Assembly: GCA_963931925.1 (NCBI GenBank)
Contig: OZ007581.1
Span: 9,498,980-9,562,979 of the forward strand
DNA from: Onchidella celtica
Lineage: Eukaryota; Mollusca; Gastropoda; Systellommatophora; Onchidiidae
Direction: 5' to 3'
Length of the DNA: 64,000 nt
This document shows positions 1 through 13,005 of this stretch, in pieces; the stretch's first letter is position 1; each line of letters opens with the position of its first letter. Made by a program: the position numbers and the translations under genes. A model generated the notes under the pieces. That model was not told the DNA's origin. It saw nothing but the letters and a program-made list of their open reading frames with translations, and did not search any database.

Positions 1-171
1 GTCGACTTGCGCACGTATCATCGATGTCGACACTTCAACAATTCACACCACATTCCTTCATAACTGAACGATAAAGGGTAGTCCTCACTGTATTTACACG
101 CGCGCAACTTGTGGACATATAGTAGGAGGAAGAATGGTTCCTCTCGGTATTCCGTGTCTCGGATTCAACAT
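1..171 (+). repeat. Diverged copy of the sequence beside the signal-peptide exon
   Basis: Positions 1-171 align, with substitutions and small indels, to 36482-36655 in the same orientation; both share for example ccttcataactgaa, cgcgcgcaa and ttgtggacatat. In the right copy this block lies in intron 1, within 40 bases of exon 1. In the left copy the similarity stops before any signal-peptide coding sequence. Confidence 0.7.
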
Positions 172-1009
172 TGCATATCTATTCATATCGCAAATCTCAG
201 TGAAGAAGAACGGGTGAGTGATGTACAGTTTGGCAACCCACACGATTTTATTACGTTGCACAAGCGTCGTATTTTACTTTATGCCTAGCCAGGTGGCTGA
301 AAATGCGAATACAGACATGCGAAAGACAGGCATACTGCAGAGTCAAGGGGAACATGCACCTAGGAAATATCTGCCGCACGACAGCAAGTTGCATGATTGT
401 GTACACCTGGCTTTACTGTACACATTAGTAGCGATTTACATGATGAGGAGGGCGGGAGGAATTTCAATCATAAGGACAAAACAAATCTCACCTTTGTATA
501 ACGTCAGAGTTGTTGGTTTTGGATATCCCAGGACACACATACTGATGGAAACATTTTCATTGACAGGCACGGCGAAACTACGGTTTTCAGATGTTGCATC
601 ACAATGTTCAAGGGGACCTGGGGTTGGTGCAGGAATTCACATGAGGAAAAAAAGAGTTTTAAAGATATCTGGAAACATCTTGATTATCTTCTGTGATAAG
701 ATGTTTATCTCAACTCCCACCTAGAGACATACCAAAGGTGGTAGTATTTGTAGGTCAGTGTTCTCGTGTTTCTGAACAGCACAGCAACTGATGAATAATC
801 TAAATTACGAGATCATTCACCCTCCCATTCATCCCGCGGGCTGGTAGAGTCTCCTTCTGACCTATCATCCTATTATAGTGTCTCTATCATCTTGCTTCGT
901 CCCAGGACAATATGGCGGTTTTCATGCCGATGTGATTTCTCTAAACTTAAACTTAAAACTGCCTTCATCCCTGAATGTATTAGCATTGTAATAAACCTGG
1001 ATACATGGA
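172..1009. other. No recognisable gene
   Basis: A 168-codon open frame occurs at 218-724 on the plus strand, but the product has no recognisable motif or plausible domain organisation. I see no convincing Ig or CTLD exon on the minus strand here. Treated as non-coding. Confidence 0.5.
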
Positions 1010-1172
1010 GGTTGTGGTATCTCTGACCTTGTGGGGACTATCACATTCCTGAAGTCGTGGGGTCTATGATATCCCTAAACTCATGAGGACTATGATATCC
1101 CTAAACTCATGAGGACTATGATATCCCTAAACTCATGAGGACTATGATATCCCTAAACTCATGAGGACTATG
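1010..1172. repeat. Minisatellite, about 27-bp unit
   Basis: Near-perfect tandem copies of a unit reading ctcatgaggactatgatatccctaaa. Degenerate units of the same type continue after the LINE insertion (2200-2350) and again near 3075-3150, so one older array probably spanned 1.0-3.15 kb. Confidence 0.8.
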
Positions 1173-2204
1173 ACATCCCACAAGGCTGCGTGCTGTCACC
1201 TGCCTTGTATACATTGTATACAAATGATTTCACTGTGACACACAACAACGTTTACCTTCTTAAATTTGCCGACGACTCTGCTATTTTAGGCCTTTTACCT
1301 AACTCTGGCCACGAATATTCTAACATTGTACAATCCTTTCATTGTTGGTGTAATAACAACTATCTTCTACTGAATGTTAAGAAAACAAAAGAGCTTGTTT
1401 TTGACTTTAGGAAAAATAACAACGATCCTGTTTGCCCTCTTACTATCAACAATGAAGAGGTTGAAATTGTCACAGAGGCCAAATATCTTGACATTACTAT
1501 TGATTCATTGCTTAACTGGCATGCGCATGTAACATACGTATACAAGAAAGCCAACCAGCGCATGTATTTCCTCAGAAAGCTCCGCTTTTTAAAAGTTAGC
1601 AAAAGCATTCTGAAAATATTTTACACCATGGCTATTCAGAGCGTTTTGATGTATGGAGTTGTCTGTTGGGGAGGAAACATCTTACAAAAAGATAAAAATA
1701 AGATCAATAATTTAATTAAAAAAGCATCCAAAATTTGTATCTGTGATCTGCCATATTTTGATGAGCTGTACACTGGTGCTTGTATTAAAAAAGCTAATAT
1801 TATTATAAATGACCCCCAACATCCCCTGAACAAGGAATATATAAGATCTGTAAGAAGTTTAAGGCTGTTGTCAAAGAAAACTAAAACTGAGCGCTACTTT
1901 AAATCGTTTATTCCATCATCAACTAGGATGTTACAATAATGTCGTCATCTTGATCGTAATCTGTGCACAGTTGAATTATGTCCTGCGTGTCAGGTCAATG
2001 TGTTTTAGTTAGGGAAGCATATTGTGTGCACTGTTAATTTTGTTAATTTAGTTAATTTATCAGTGTGTGTGTATATATGTGTGTGTGCGCGCTATGTATC
2101 ATACTTTCTGCTTCTGTAACTGTATTGTTATGTATTCAATGATAGAAACAAATTTCCTTGTACAAGGACGAATAAAATTTATCTTATCTTATCTTATCTT
2201 ATCC
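1173..2204 (+). mobile_element. 5'-truncated non-LTR retrotransposon (CR1/Rex1/L2-like), 3' end with (TTATC)n
   Basis: The reading frame to the stop at 1939 begins abruptly in the reverse transcriptase at IPQGCVLSPALYTLYTNDF, continues through the catalytic LLKFADDSAI and NNYLLLNVKKTKELVFDFRK, and then the thumb region FLRKLRFL. The 3' untranslated region has AATAAA at 2171 and ends in five TTATC repeats, a typical LINE tail. The endonuclease and the front of the RT are missing, so this is a dead-on-arrival copy. It interrupts a minisatellite of 'ctatgatatccctaaactcatgagga' units: the array stops at its 5' edge and resumes ('cctatgacatcactgg') just after its tail. Confidence 0.8.
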
Positions 2205-3264
2205 CCTATGACATCACTGGACTCATCATGGAAATTATGACATTACTAGTCACAGTGAGATTATAAAATTACTAAACACTTGGGGATTTTGACGATTCTC
2301 AACACATGGGAACTCTGACATTTCTCAGGAGTTCATAAGTAGAAACATTTCTCGAACTTAATGCAATCTACTGCTGCAAAGTGGAAAATCCTGAACTTCA
2401 TTGACAAAGTCTGTCTCTTGCTTTATTTATACCATTGTGATGTTACCAAACATAAATATAGAGAAAAATGCTTCCACTTCCACTTCGTTGCCACGGTAAC
2501 CAACAAAAAACATCCGCCATCTTGAAAAAAAATGCGATGTTCAAAACCTTTTTTAGTTATAATTCTAACTCGTTTAAATTGCGCATGGTAACAGCTATGG
2601 ATAAGTAAAAGGATGAAATAGCGCCACATTTTTGAAATGCAGCCCTTTGGAGGAAATGTGATGACTTTGTTTCATAATATACAATTACATAGTGAAAAAT
2701 GGGGAAAAAAATTCCGAAATATTTTTTAGAAATTTATCCATGGCTGATGTTCAGATCATGGCTCTATTTCGTTGTTTATCAATATTTGAAGAAGTTATTG
2801 TCCAAATTTGAAGTAATGTTGAAAAGTAAAAAAAAGTTATCTGCTTTAATGGGTTAAAAAAAAAAAGTGAAATTGAGAAAAATCGCAAAATATAAAACAA
2901 GCAAAAACATGAAAAATTCAACAAAAACGTTATTTTAAAACGCATTTAAAACATGTTTTAATCATTTTATAAGTAAAGAACAATGCCACGGTGTCGAGAG
3001 ATGGTCAAAGAAGCTGAAACAAGAAAAAAATGAGTAGGCCTAAAAATCGATTTAGTGTCGATATATCACTGCCGTTGATGGCACTGTGACATTCTTGAAC
3101 TCGTGAGGATTCGAACATTTCTGAACCCATGACATTCTAGGACTATCAAGCTGAGTTAACGTGTTGGTGAATGGGCAACTGTACATCAAACTATTGGAAT
3201 AAAAATAAGCGGTCTCCTACAAGATTCAGACTCCAGTGAAGAAATGGGAAAAATGTGTGCTTAC
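2205..3264. other. AT-rich intron or flank with remnants of the 27-bp minisatellite
   Basis: Runs of A and T and degenerate 'gacattnctgaactcatgagga' units. No exon with a phase 1 acceptor could be identified, so the next exon of the CTLD-Ig gene is probably beyond the window. Confidence 0.5.
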
Positions 3265-3391
3265 ATTTGACTTTCATGCCAGTTGTCTGCTCATCAGGCT
3301 TCACGTTCTCTGTATTGCTAGCCGAGCAGACATACTGACCTGTCATATTACAGACAATCCGTATTCGATGTCTTACACTTTTTCCAGACAC
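3265..3391 (-). CDS. Exon 10: Ig-like domain 4, second half (last exon seen)
   Basis: Acceptor ttccctag, donor gtaagc, 127 nt, phase 0 in and phase 1 out. It encodes [20 protein letters not shown], the E-F strands with the diagnostic G-x-Y-x-C motif, then a G strand ending MKVK. The exon closes a full Ig domain with exon 9. The phase 1 donor requires at least one more exon, which is not recognisable between here and the left edge. Confidence 0.87.
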
Positions 3392-6300
3392 CTAGGGAAC
3401 AAAATGACAACATATTTAAAGCTCTGGCACGGATTATGATGATTTTTCTTGCAGACATGCTAAAAATGCGGCTGTCTTGAGGCGTCAAGAGACATCACTA
3501 AGAAGTCTTAATGCCAGTGGGTACATTATTTAAACTATTAATAGCATAAAACACATTATCAAAATAATATTGACCGATAAATCCCTACTCTTGGCAATAA
3601 CGACGAGAACAGACGTAGGGAAGGGTAAAGGGGGAGACTAATGAGCCACTTGACATGGGCCTAAGAATTTAAGCGAGGACCTGGTTAAGCATACTGAAAT
3701 TGTAAAGAGAGTCGATTTGGGGGGGGGGGGGGGGGGGGGGGAGACGTCGGACTTCAGCACAAAAGTTTGATATTATTGTTTGAAAACCAGTTACAAGCAA
3801 TGCAATATTTAAAAAAGATAAATTTAATATAGATTGATAAGATATTTAGCACTGACTGCAGAAATTCTTCATGGTCAATTTGAAATTGGGCTCTACGTTT
3901 TTCGTTTGACCTGGACACGTTACCAACTTTATCTGGGCCTGTTCGTATACTCGCAGAATCCTAACGGAAAGAGATGCCTGTTACAAAAACTCGCGTTTAC
4001 TTAATACCACCACTTTCACAAAAAGATTTTTTTTCCCACTAAATTTGTCGACAAAGAAATCCTCTTGCAGTCAAAACGGCAAAACTAATCCCAACCCTAT
4101 TCCTAACTCAGAAACCTGTCGGGAACTTCACGGTGTCAGTGAGACCCAGTCAGGCATTGTGGCCCAACTGTCACTCGTATATTCTATCTATATAATCCTG
4201 CCACTCTGTTTTTAATAATATATTTATTTTTATAGACAGTAAGATAGATGCATGATGTCTATGACTGAATATAAAAGTGGGATTATTTGCGGGCAGTGTA
4301 GATCTGTAACTGAATAAATAACAACAATTGCATTATGATTGGGTTTGATGTGTAGCCTCACAACACAAAAATCCCCATTTTTCAAAGAGATGTCTAGCAA
4401 TACAAAATGAAAATCACCACACGGCGACAACACATCTCCATTTTCTACTAGCTGAAATATAATGTTTTAGGGGGTGTCTATTCTGGCCTCTAGGTAGAGG
4501 CCTGAATAGAATAACGGTGGGGTGTGTAGTCTATACGGGCCTCTAGCAGCCTGAATAGAGTAATAGGGGGGGGGGGGAGTGTATTCGGGCTTCTAGAGGC
4601 CTGAATAGAGCCGGCCAATATTTCAATGAAAATTTTTACTTACCTTGTGGATAAGCTCCCGCTGTCCGTCATGATTTTCACGGTATAGTTGAAGTTGTGG
4701 TTCTGGGTTACCGTCAGCGGAACAGATAAAACTGATCTCTTCATCTGATCGGGGCTCTGGATTGTTGATATCGAAGTCTGTTACTTCAGCTGGGTCTGTG
4801 CAGAATTTGGTCATAAATTAAACACATTTTCTTAATAAAAATAACATTATTTTGAAGGGTTTTGTCATATATATATTTTTTTGGTCGTTTTAATTGTTGT
4901 AAATCTATGTTTCTTTGCCGGGAGGAAGATTCTCCTCTTGTGAATGAGATTTTTTTTTATTCCAGGGAGGTGTATAGGGGAGAGGGATGGGCCGTTAGAT
5001 CACGTACACTACGGGCAATTGTCAAAGTATAAAGACACTTTTATTTTCCTTATTCCCGATTGTACATAATCATTTCTACTGACATCAAAACTGCTTTTCC
5101 GTTGCTCAGCTGATCTCTGCTGTCCCAATGACGTTGCCAGGCCTGTGTAAACGACCCGCATTAATAATAACTCAGCAAAGATTAAAACTACAAAAAGCAC
5201 CAAAAAAAAAATGGTATTCTTTAAACTCCGCACACTGTGGGAAATATGGCCGTGTATGTGGAGGAATCGAGTTTAAGAAGGTTAGGAATCCTTGAAATGA
5301 ATGAAGACTATAGCGAATGGGTTGAGGGGGGGGGCGACTGAAAGAGAGGCAGACGATGATGGTGACGACGATCAGATCATACAGAGAATTCTAATTCAAA
5401 AAGAAAAAAATTGGAAGGGACATAATTCATTTCATTTACTGTCATGGCTACAATCAAAGTTTGATCCCTTGGTCATATTCCTCCTGTCTTTATCACATCC
5501 ACATGGACAGACTGTGAAAATATTTAAATACAGCCAACCAGAATGATCCCTTAATAGCGCTTAGGGGGTAAATGCCCATACATTTATTCGCTTTGGATAC
5601 AAAATGGTGTTATAACTTAAACTTTCAGAAACAATGATGAAACTGGTTGTGGCAAGACAAGGAGGTTTGGAAACGTTTGGTAGAGGATGTGAAGACATGA
5701 TGAGACTGATTGTAGCAGGATTATTAAAAGTTTCTGAGTGTTTGATAAAGGATATGAAGAGACGAGACTGGATGTACCGTAGCAGAATTAAGTCTTTGTG
5801 GTTGTCTGGTAGAACATTTGACGAAATGAGACTGGGCGCAACAGAATTAAGTCTGTTTGTGGGTGTTTGATAGAACATTTGAAAAGATGAGAATAATGTA
5901 ACAGAATTAAGTCTGTTTGTGGGTGTTTGATAGAACATTTGAAAAGATGAGAATAGTGTAACAGAATTAAATCTGTTTGTGGGTGTTTGATAGAACATTT
6001 AAAAAGATGAGAATAGGTTCACGGAATTAAGTCTGTTTGTGGGTGTTTGATAGAACATTTGAAAAGATGAGAATAGTGTAACAGAATTAAGTCTGTTTGT
6101 GGGTGTTTGATAGAACGTTTGAAAAGATGAGAATAGTGTAACAGAATTAATTCTGTTTTGTGGGTGTTTGATAGAACGTTTGAACAGATGAGAATAGTTT
6201 CACAGAATTAAGTCTGTGTGTGGGTGTTTGATAGAACATTTGAAAAGATGAGAATAGTGTAACAGAATTAAGTCTGTTTGTGGGTGTTTGATAGAACATT

Positions 6301-9300
6301 TGAAAAGATGAGAATAGTGTAACAGAATTAAGTCTGTTTGTGGGTGTTTGATAGAACGTTTGAAAAGATGAGAATAGTGTAACAGAATTAAGTCTGTTTT
6401 GTGGGTGTTTGATAGAACGTTTGAAAAGATGAAAACAGTTTCACAGAATTAAGTCTGTTTGTGGGTGTTTGATAGAACATTTGAAAAAATGAAAATAGTG
6501 CCACAGAATTAAGTCTGTTTGTGAATGTGAAGAGATGAGAATGGGTGTACAAGGAGGGTGTAGCAAGTTGGGGGGGGGGGGGTGAAAATTTTTGATCGAA
6601 GATGTGAATGGACAAGTAGTTTGAATAGCAAAATCCACAAAATATTTGGTTTAAGGATTTACGTCGGATTCACATTGTACTAGAGCGGGCTGTGGGTAGA
6701 AACATTTCCAAGGTATCGGTAAAAGAATTGTCTGCAGTTAGGGAACCGTGGTCTAACTATAAAGCGCAATGGAGAAAATACTGAGTTACTTTATTGTTCG
6801 CTGTTCATCTATAGCTTACTATGTAAACTTTTACGGTCCCCTAACAGCAGCGAAAATAACTCCACCAGTGTGCTTAGCTGTTGTTGACATGGGAAGATGC
6901 GGGTTCCCCGTAGCAGGGAAAGTACCAAAAAAAATGTTGCAAGAAAACGAGTTGGGGGGGATAACAGGGCGAGGATTTACCGACTGTCGATTTTGGTTGA
7001 TTTCCGCCCATCTGAAATAGTACCACCTGTCTGTTGCCGTCCGTTGATAGTTACCATTAATTCTGTCATATTCTACGAGTACAGATTGAATTTGTTCCAT
7101 TATTTTTGCACAAACTGAAACAAGAGATGGTGGAAGGATTTCTAAATATTCTTAGTGTCTTTTTAGAGACCAAAAATTACGTTTAATTATTTTCTCATCC
7201 CAGTAAAACTTTTCCTACAAATGCCTTATTTCAGATTTCGGTGGTTGGAGAGGAAAGTTCTACTCACATTTAACCGAAACGCTCACAGATGACGTTCGTG
7301 AATACCAAGTTGTATGCTCAGCACTGCATTCACAGGAATGTCCGTTCATTGCTCTTGTCACTTGGATGGTCATCTGGACTGATTGTCTATCCCCTGTTTG
7401 TTCAGACTGTCCATTCACATCCTTTATTCCTTTTGTACAGTCCAATTTAGTTTTCCGTACGGGTGGGGTCCCTCCAGTTACTGCACATTCAATAATGACC
7501 GTTTTTCCAGCAGAGGTTTCAATGCTGGACACTTGTGTCTTCTTAGATCCGTCTATAACATAAATAATTGGTGGGCCTGGCGGTGGTTCTGTAATGTCGG
7601 GGAAAAAAAGGTTAATGGAATGACAGAATCATACATTTTTAGTGCTGACTCTTTAGAACCTTCTTTATGTAACATAGTCATAAAGTGGAAAGAACATACA
7701 AACTGATCCATTTCTCTTTAAGAATTCCATAACGTTTGGTATGACAACATAAAAGGTTTCCTTCAGAAAAAAACGAATTGATGATGGAAAATGGTGTGGA
7801 AAATAGTAATAATGATGATATAAAAAGTGTAATTATATACAGCTGCAGTTGTAAGGTGAGTGGTCTTAGCAGTGGTATGTGCGCAGGGCAGGAAGTTGAC
7901 TGTTTGTTGGAGTAAAGTTGACTGTATGTTGGTGTGAATTCGACTGTGTGTTGAAGTGAAATTGCGAAATTAACCTTGACTAAATTGAAATTGGACTGTT
8001 TGAGGGAGTGCAGTTCAGTGTATGCTGGAGTCAAGTTAACTGTGTGTCGATATGAACTTGACTGCTGTCTGTCAGTGACGATTGTGTTGCTGAGAGGAAG
8101 GAAAACTACACGGATGTTAAAATGACAAAAAACAACAGGAACATAATATTGCATTACGACCGCAATGTTAATTGTCCTGTAGAGCACAATTGTAACCATG
8201 AACGTTATTAAAAGCTTGAAATATGCGTATGAAAACATTCACAGAAATTGTACTTACACAAATTTGAAAGTAGTCACCAAAATTTCTGTAGTTGTTCATT
8301 TTACATCTCATTCTCCGTAAACGGAAATATTGACCACAAAGGTTACGAGAGTCATTAAACACATTACTGTGTTGTAAGTAAAAATATCAGGCACAGTTAA
8401 GACATCACAGCAATTACGATATTGAAATATTAATGTCAGTCTTTCAGTGTGAATGAGTGACGTCATTTAACCGGGTGCAATCCTTATAAACTAAACAGAT
8501 TTCATCCGGCATGACGTCCCCTGAATGGCATGATTCTATCTCCACTTTTTAGCTGAACTCTGAGTTACACACTACACACTACTTTTACGGGCCTGCTCCA
8601 GTGTGTGTCAAAGTATCAAGCAGATTCGATGTGTAATTTGTAAGTATTACCAAAAACAAAATTATTCTGTTCTCTAAAAGCTATGATCACATAAAACTTC
8701 AATCCTCAATTTCTCAAAAGTTGACAGAGGGTATTAGGACCTTGTCATTCTAGGGAGACGATGCTGTCGATATAAAGGAATTCAACCTCGTTTGATTCTA
8801 AGATGTCACAGATATTGCAAGAAATCTACGTACAAGACAACTATTCACATAATTTTGTATTGGGCGCGACAAAGGTTCATTTTTTTTGGTCATCAATGAG
8901 GACACGGTGGTTGAACCTCTCATGCCGAAGGTATCGCGTTCGAATCCCGGTCGGTGCTGGCACGTTGGAATTTGGGGATTTTTTTTCATATTTTCCTGTC
9001 CCTGATTCTATAGTTGATAGGACCGAGCACCTAGACTCCCCGGATAAGGACGAACAATTCAGAGGGCCCGTGTGCACGTTCCGCACGTTGAAGATAACTT
9101 GGCAGTTGGAAATCGAAAAGTGCAGCAGGCTAAACAGGGCCGCTGCGGAAACTAAATCAAATCAAATGTATCCCTACTACTCCCTCCCCTTTCCCCTCCC
9201 CCTCATATGCCCCCCCCCTCCCCCTCCTCCCAAGAAAAAATTCGCCAACCGGCCCTGCACCGTGACGACGACATGTCTGCTCCAGTTATAACTGGGATGC

Positions 9301-10142
9301 AGTGACACAAAGACACATTTCCCAAATGGAAGTAAAGAATTTTACAAAATACAAAAAAACAAAAATGCAAAAAGACAAAAAGACTGATCCATTTTCCCAA
9401 TGACAAGAGAGAGAGAAATTTTCCTCAGTGCAAGGAAACATAGAAGAAAATCTAATTGTATGTCAGATTTTAAACCTCTGTCATTTTTCTAAATCTCTCT
9501 CATAATTAGCGTAAAAAAAAAAATTACAGACAAGATAGTGTGATACTCACCAATAGAAATAGTTACACTGCTAGATTTAACGGCTGTGCTATGGTCACGA
9601 TAAATGCCATCCATGTCTGGATACACGTCAATTGTAAAGTTGTAGAGTCCTTTATTCACACTCTTGGTGTACACACAGGTTGTTTCGTAGTACAACTCTC
9701 CGCCAACATATTTCTCCTCGTTTCTGGGATGTATGTCTGCCTTTGCATACTTTAGATGAGAAAGCATGAACAATTGATTGTAAACAGCCGGTGTATAGTG
9801 GCAGTAGAGGAACAGACAACTGGAGACAATAATTTTGAAATAATGGTAAATTCATCAACATGGTGATAGAGATGACTGATGAAGTAGCTTATAAACAAAA
9901 AATGGCATAAACGTGTAGATCTAAATCACATGCCACAGTTGTATCAGTAACTAAGTAACAGTAACTACTAACTAATAGGTTCGAGGTGTAAATGCCTAGA
10001 GCAGCCTTGCTCCTAAAACAAAAACAAACAGCGTAGTATGAGTTAAGTGTGGTATACGAGGAACGTGTGAGTATAGCTTGTACAGAGAGTTAGTAGAGAG
10101 AGAGGAGGAGTTGCAGAGAGAGAGAGAGCGATAGAGCGAGAG

Positions 10143-10210
<68 letters not shown>

Positions 10211-12974
10211 AGAGATGGACAAAGTGAGATTACCACTGATATCTACATTAATAAAAGTGAAACCTTACGACAATTGCAGCGCGCCTTTCGCTACTCCTCT
10301 GTTAATGCTGATTCAGTGGCCCTCAGATTTTATACAACGCTTAGTATAGACTGTCGTCGTGTCCCCGGCACAGAAAATACAAAAATAATTAATAACTCGC
10401 GGAACGTTGGTATTAGTTGCTAGGTTGCGACACACTGGCGTTCGGTCTATTTTTTCGGCAAATTAATGTAACTAAGATTGGTTCCGGTATAGACTGTATC
10501 ACACTCACAAAACAACTTCCGGTTATGGCTGGTTTGAACGATGAGATTGAGTTCTAAGTCTATCAAAACTTTGTATGTGTGTTTTCAATGTGCCCAGACC
10601 AGGAAAAAGAAAGGGTCTGGAATTGGGAGATTGACGCTGCAGGGCCAAAAGTACAGGTTTGTGTTTTCAATATGCCTAGGAAAATATTATAATATTTCTT
10701 TTACATTAACACATCACGTTATCACTTCCTGCCATGTGCAAACACACTAACCCGTGCGCAAATCATGGCCATTTGACGGATGCTGGGGGGACACGCAGGA
10801 CGTCAACGCGCAAAGAAAGGGCAGTAAAACGTATCTAAAAACAAACAAACAAAAATAAATAAAATAAAGCTAAAGGAACAGGCAAAATGAAGCAGGTCCA
10901 TAATAATCACCCAGAACTGAAACTAATAAATCGATTTATCCCGGGCAGGGCCGGGAACTCAGCTAGTACCTTATGAACACCGTCTATGTAGTATTTCCAC
11001 CAGCACTTCCCCTTTGGATAAACTTTGCTAGACGTGCATGTCACTTCCAACTCCTGTTCAGGTGTAAAGCTGTAACCACAAGTTGGTGTTTCAGGAACGG
11101 CTGAATAAGGAAAGATTACACAGTTGCATTAATGAATGAACCAACTTACTGCGTGTAGGTAGAACACAGATTCCGTCAAACCAAAGTGGGTAAAAGCCCT
11201 GTATTTGGTGGTTTAACCACAACTAAACAGCTGATGATATATCAAACCTGTTGTGGTTTTTCAGTGCTCTTCTCCCCCTTCCCTTCATTTGTTTTTCATG
11301 TGCGGGCCCAGAGATTTACTAACAAGTGACAGGGTGTATTTCTTTTTTTCTTTCTGAAACTTAATCAAAAAATGTTCACTGGTCTTCAAGAACCTCTGTT
11401 GCAGATCTCAGAGAACTAAAGCAAGGCTTTCGAAACTTTCTCTATGACTCACTAAACCCAGCATGTTATGAAACTCGTTCCAGAAAAGATCAAAATATTC
11501 TGTGTTCTCCTTAATAAAGTATGTAATACAAATGCAGAGTAAGGAATGAGGGGGGGGGGGGGGGGGAATTTTCCTATTTGAAACTAAGCGAAGACATATT
11601 GATTGTAATGGAATATGCCACGTTCGCCGGATGTTTAACTGTAACGATTTCAAGCCATATCGGTTTGTATTTGTAAGTTTTGCTACTAAAACATCTATCA
11701 CTCTAGTAAACCACAATTACGTACAGGCCACAGAAGATGTACCTAAGGCAATATTGTATGCACGGCTGAAAATGGGAACTGCATGAACAAATTGGGTGGT
11801 TTTAGGCGATGCAAGTACTATGTATTAAATTAACTGTCTGAACTTAGAGATGAATAATGTAAAACATCCTTCAATTTCCCGTTCCAATTTTCTTATTAAT
11901 TCTACCATTATCGTCGCGAATAGTTCAAACCATTTGTTTCAACATTTAAAGCACAACTAATAACAAAAGTCTCAATGGTATTTTTAAATTTGAGTAGTTT
12001 TGCATGTTTTTGTTAAGGATTTATATTGGGTGCTCTTCAGTACTGATGAAAGCGGTTAAGTCGATTGGTACTTGTAAATTCTGTTCTTAATTTTAAAAAA
12101 AGAAAAAAGAAAAAGACAAATGGAATAAATACAAAACAGGCGCCACGAGAGAGACCATGCTGATCAGAGAAGGCAAATTTTGGCAGTCGAGATGGAAATG
12201 TCAACAGATGCTATTGAGTGGAATGCGTGATTCTTAATAATCAGAACCTTTCTAGATTGATCAAGAATAACAAAAGAAGTATACGTAAACAATTCACGTT
12301 TACCATATCACATTCATACTTGAAGAGAAGAATGTTTCACATCTGCATACACGGGATTATTTTGAGGTTTGTGACACCCATATTAAATTTGGGTAGAAAT
12401 GTGTTCCGTTACGAGGCGGCAAAGAGTGGAAAAAAGTATATGAATTAAACTCTATTTTACCATCGCGGTTTGGCAGACCCAGACACTCACTCTTTTCATT
12501 GTTGTTATGGGATCGTAGTGTAATTACAAGGCCAAATAGAGAAAATACTGAGTTCTGTCCACTATTCAGCAATGGCTTATAATATAAAATACCACGCTCC
12601 CCTAATCATAGGCTGTTCATCGTAACACCCCTTAACCGATTGTAAAATAGGATTAATAAACAATGCACTGACAAAACTCAACAATTGCAAAGTTTGTAAA
12701 TTATATTTATCTACAATGATAATCTGCCGGCCGAAGACAACCTGGACATGGGAGCAAACAGAAAGAACGAAACAAATAAACAAACAAACAAAATGACAAC
12801 GTTTCACAGATCACAGAAATTTGCAAGAGTTCTCAATGAAGTGGGCCAGGACTGCTCTAGCCAGGAGGAATAATAATTATATAATTTGTTGTTTTTCTTG
12901 TTTTATTTGAAAGGCATGTTTAAAAAGAGAGCGAGGGGAGTGAGAGGGAGAGAGAATGGTGGACACAGACAGAA

Positions 12975-13005
<31 letters not shown>

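Noticed and set aside
5561..5998. Minus-strand frame with a repeated 20-residue motif
   Set aside because: It is the 60-bp minisatellite; the period is a multiple of three and no splice or start context supports coding.
8896..8970. tRNA-like sequence with a good B box
   Set aside because: It is the head of a repeated SINE with a shared non-tRNA body, not a tRNA gene.
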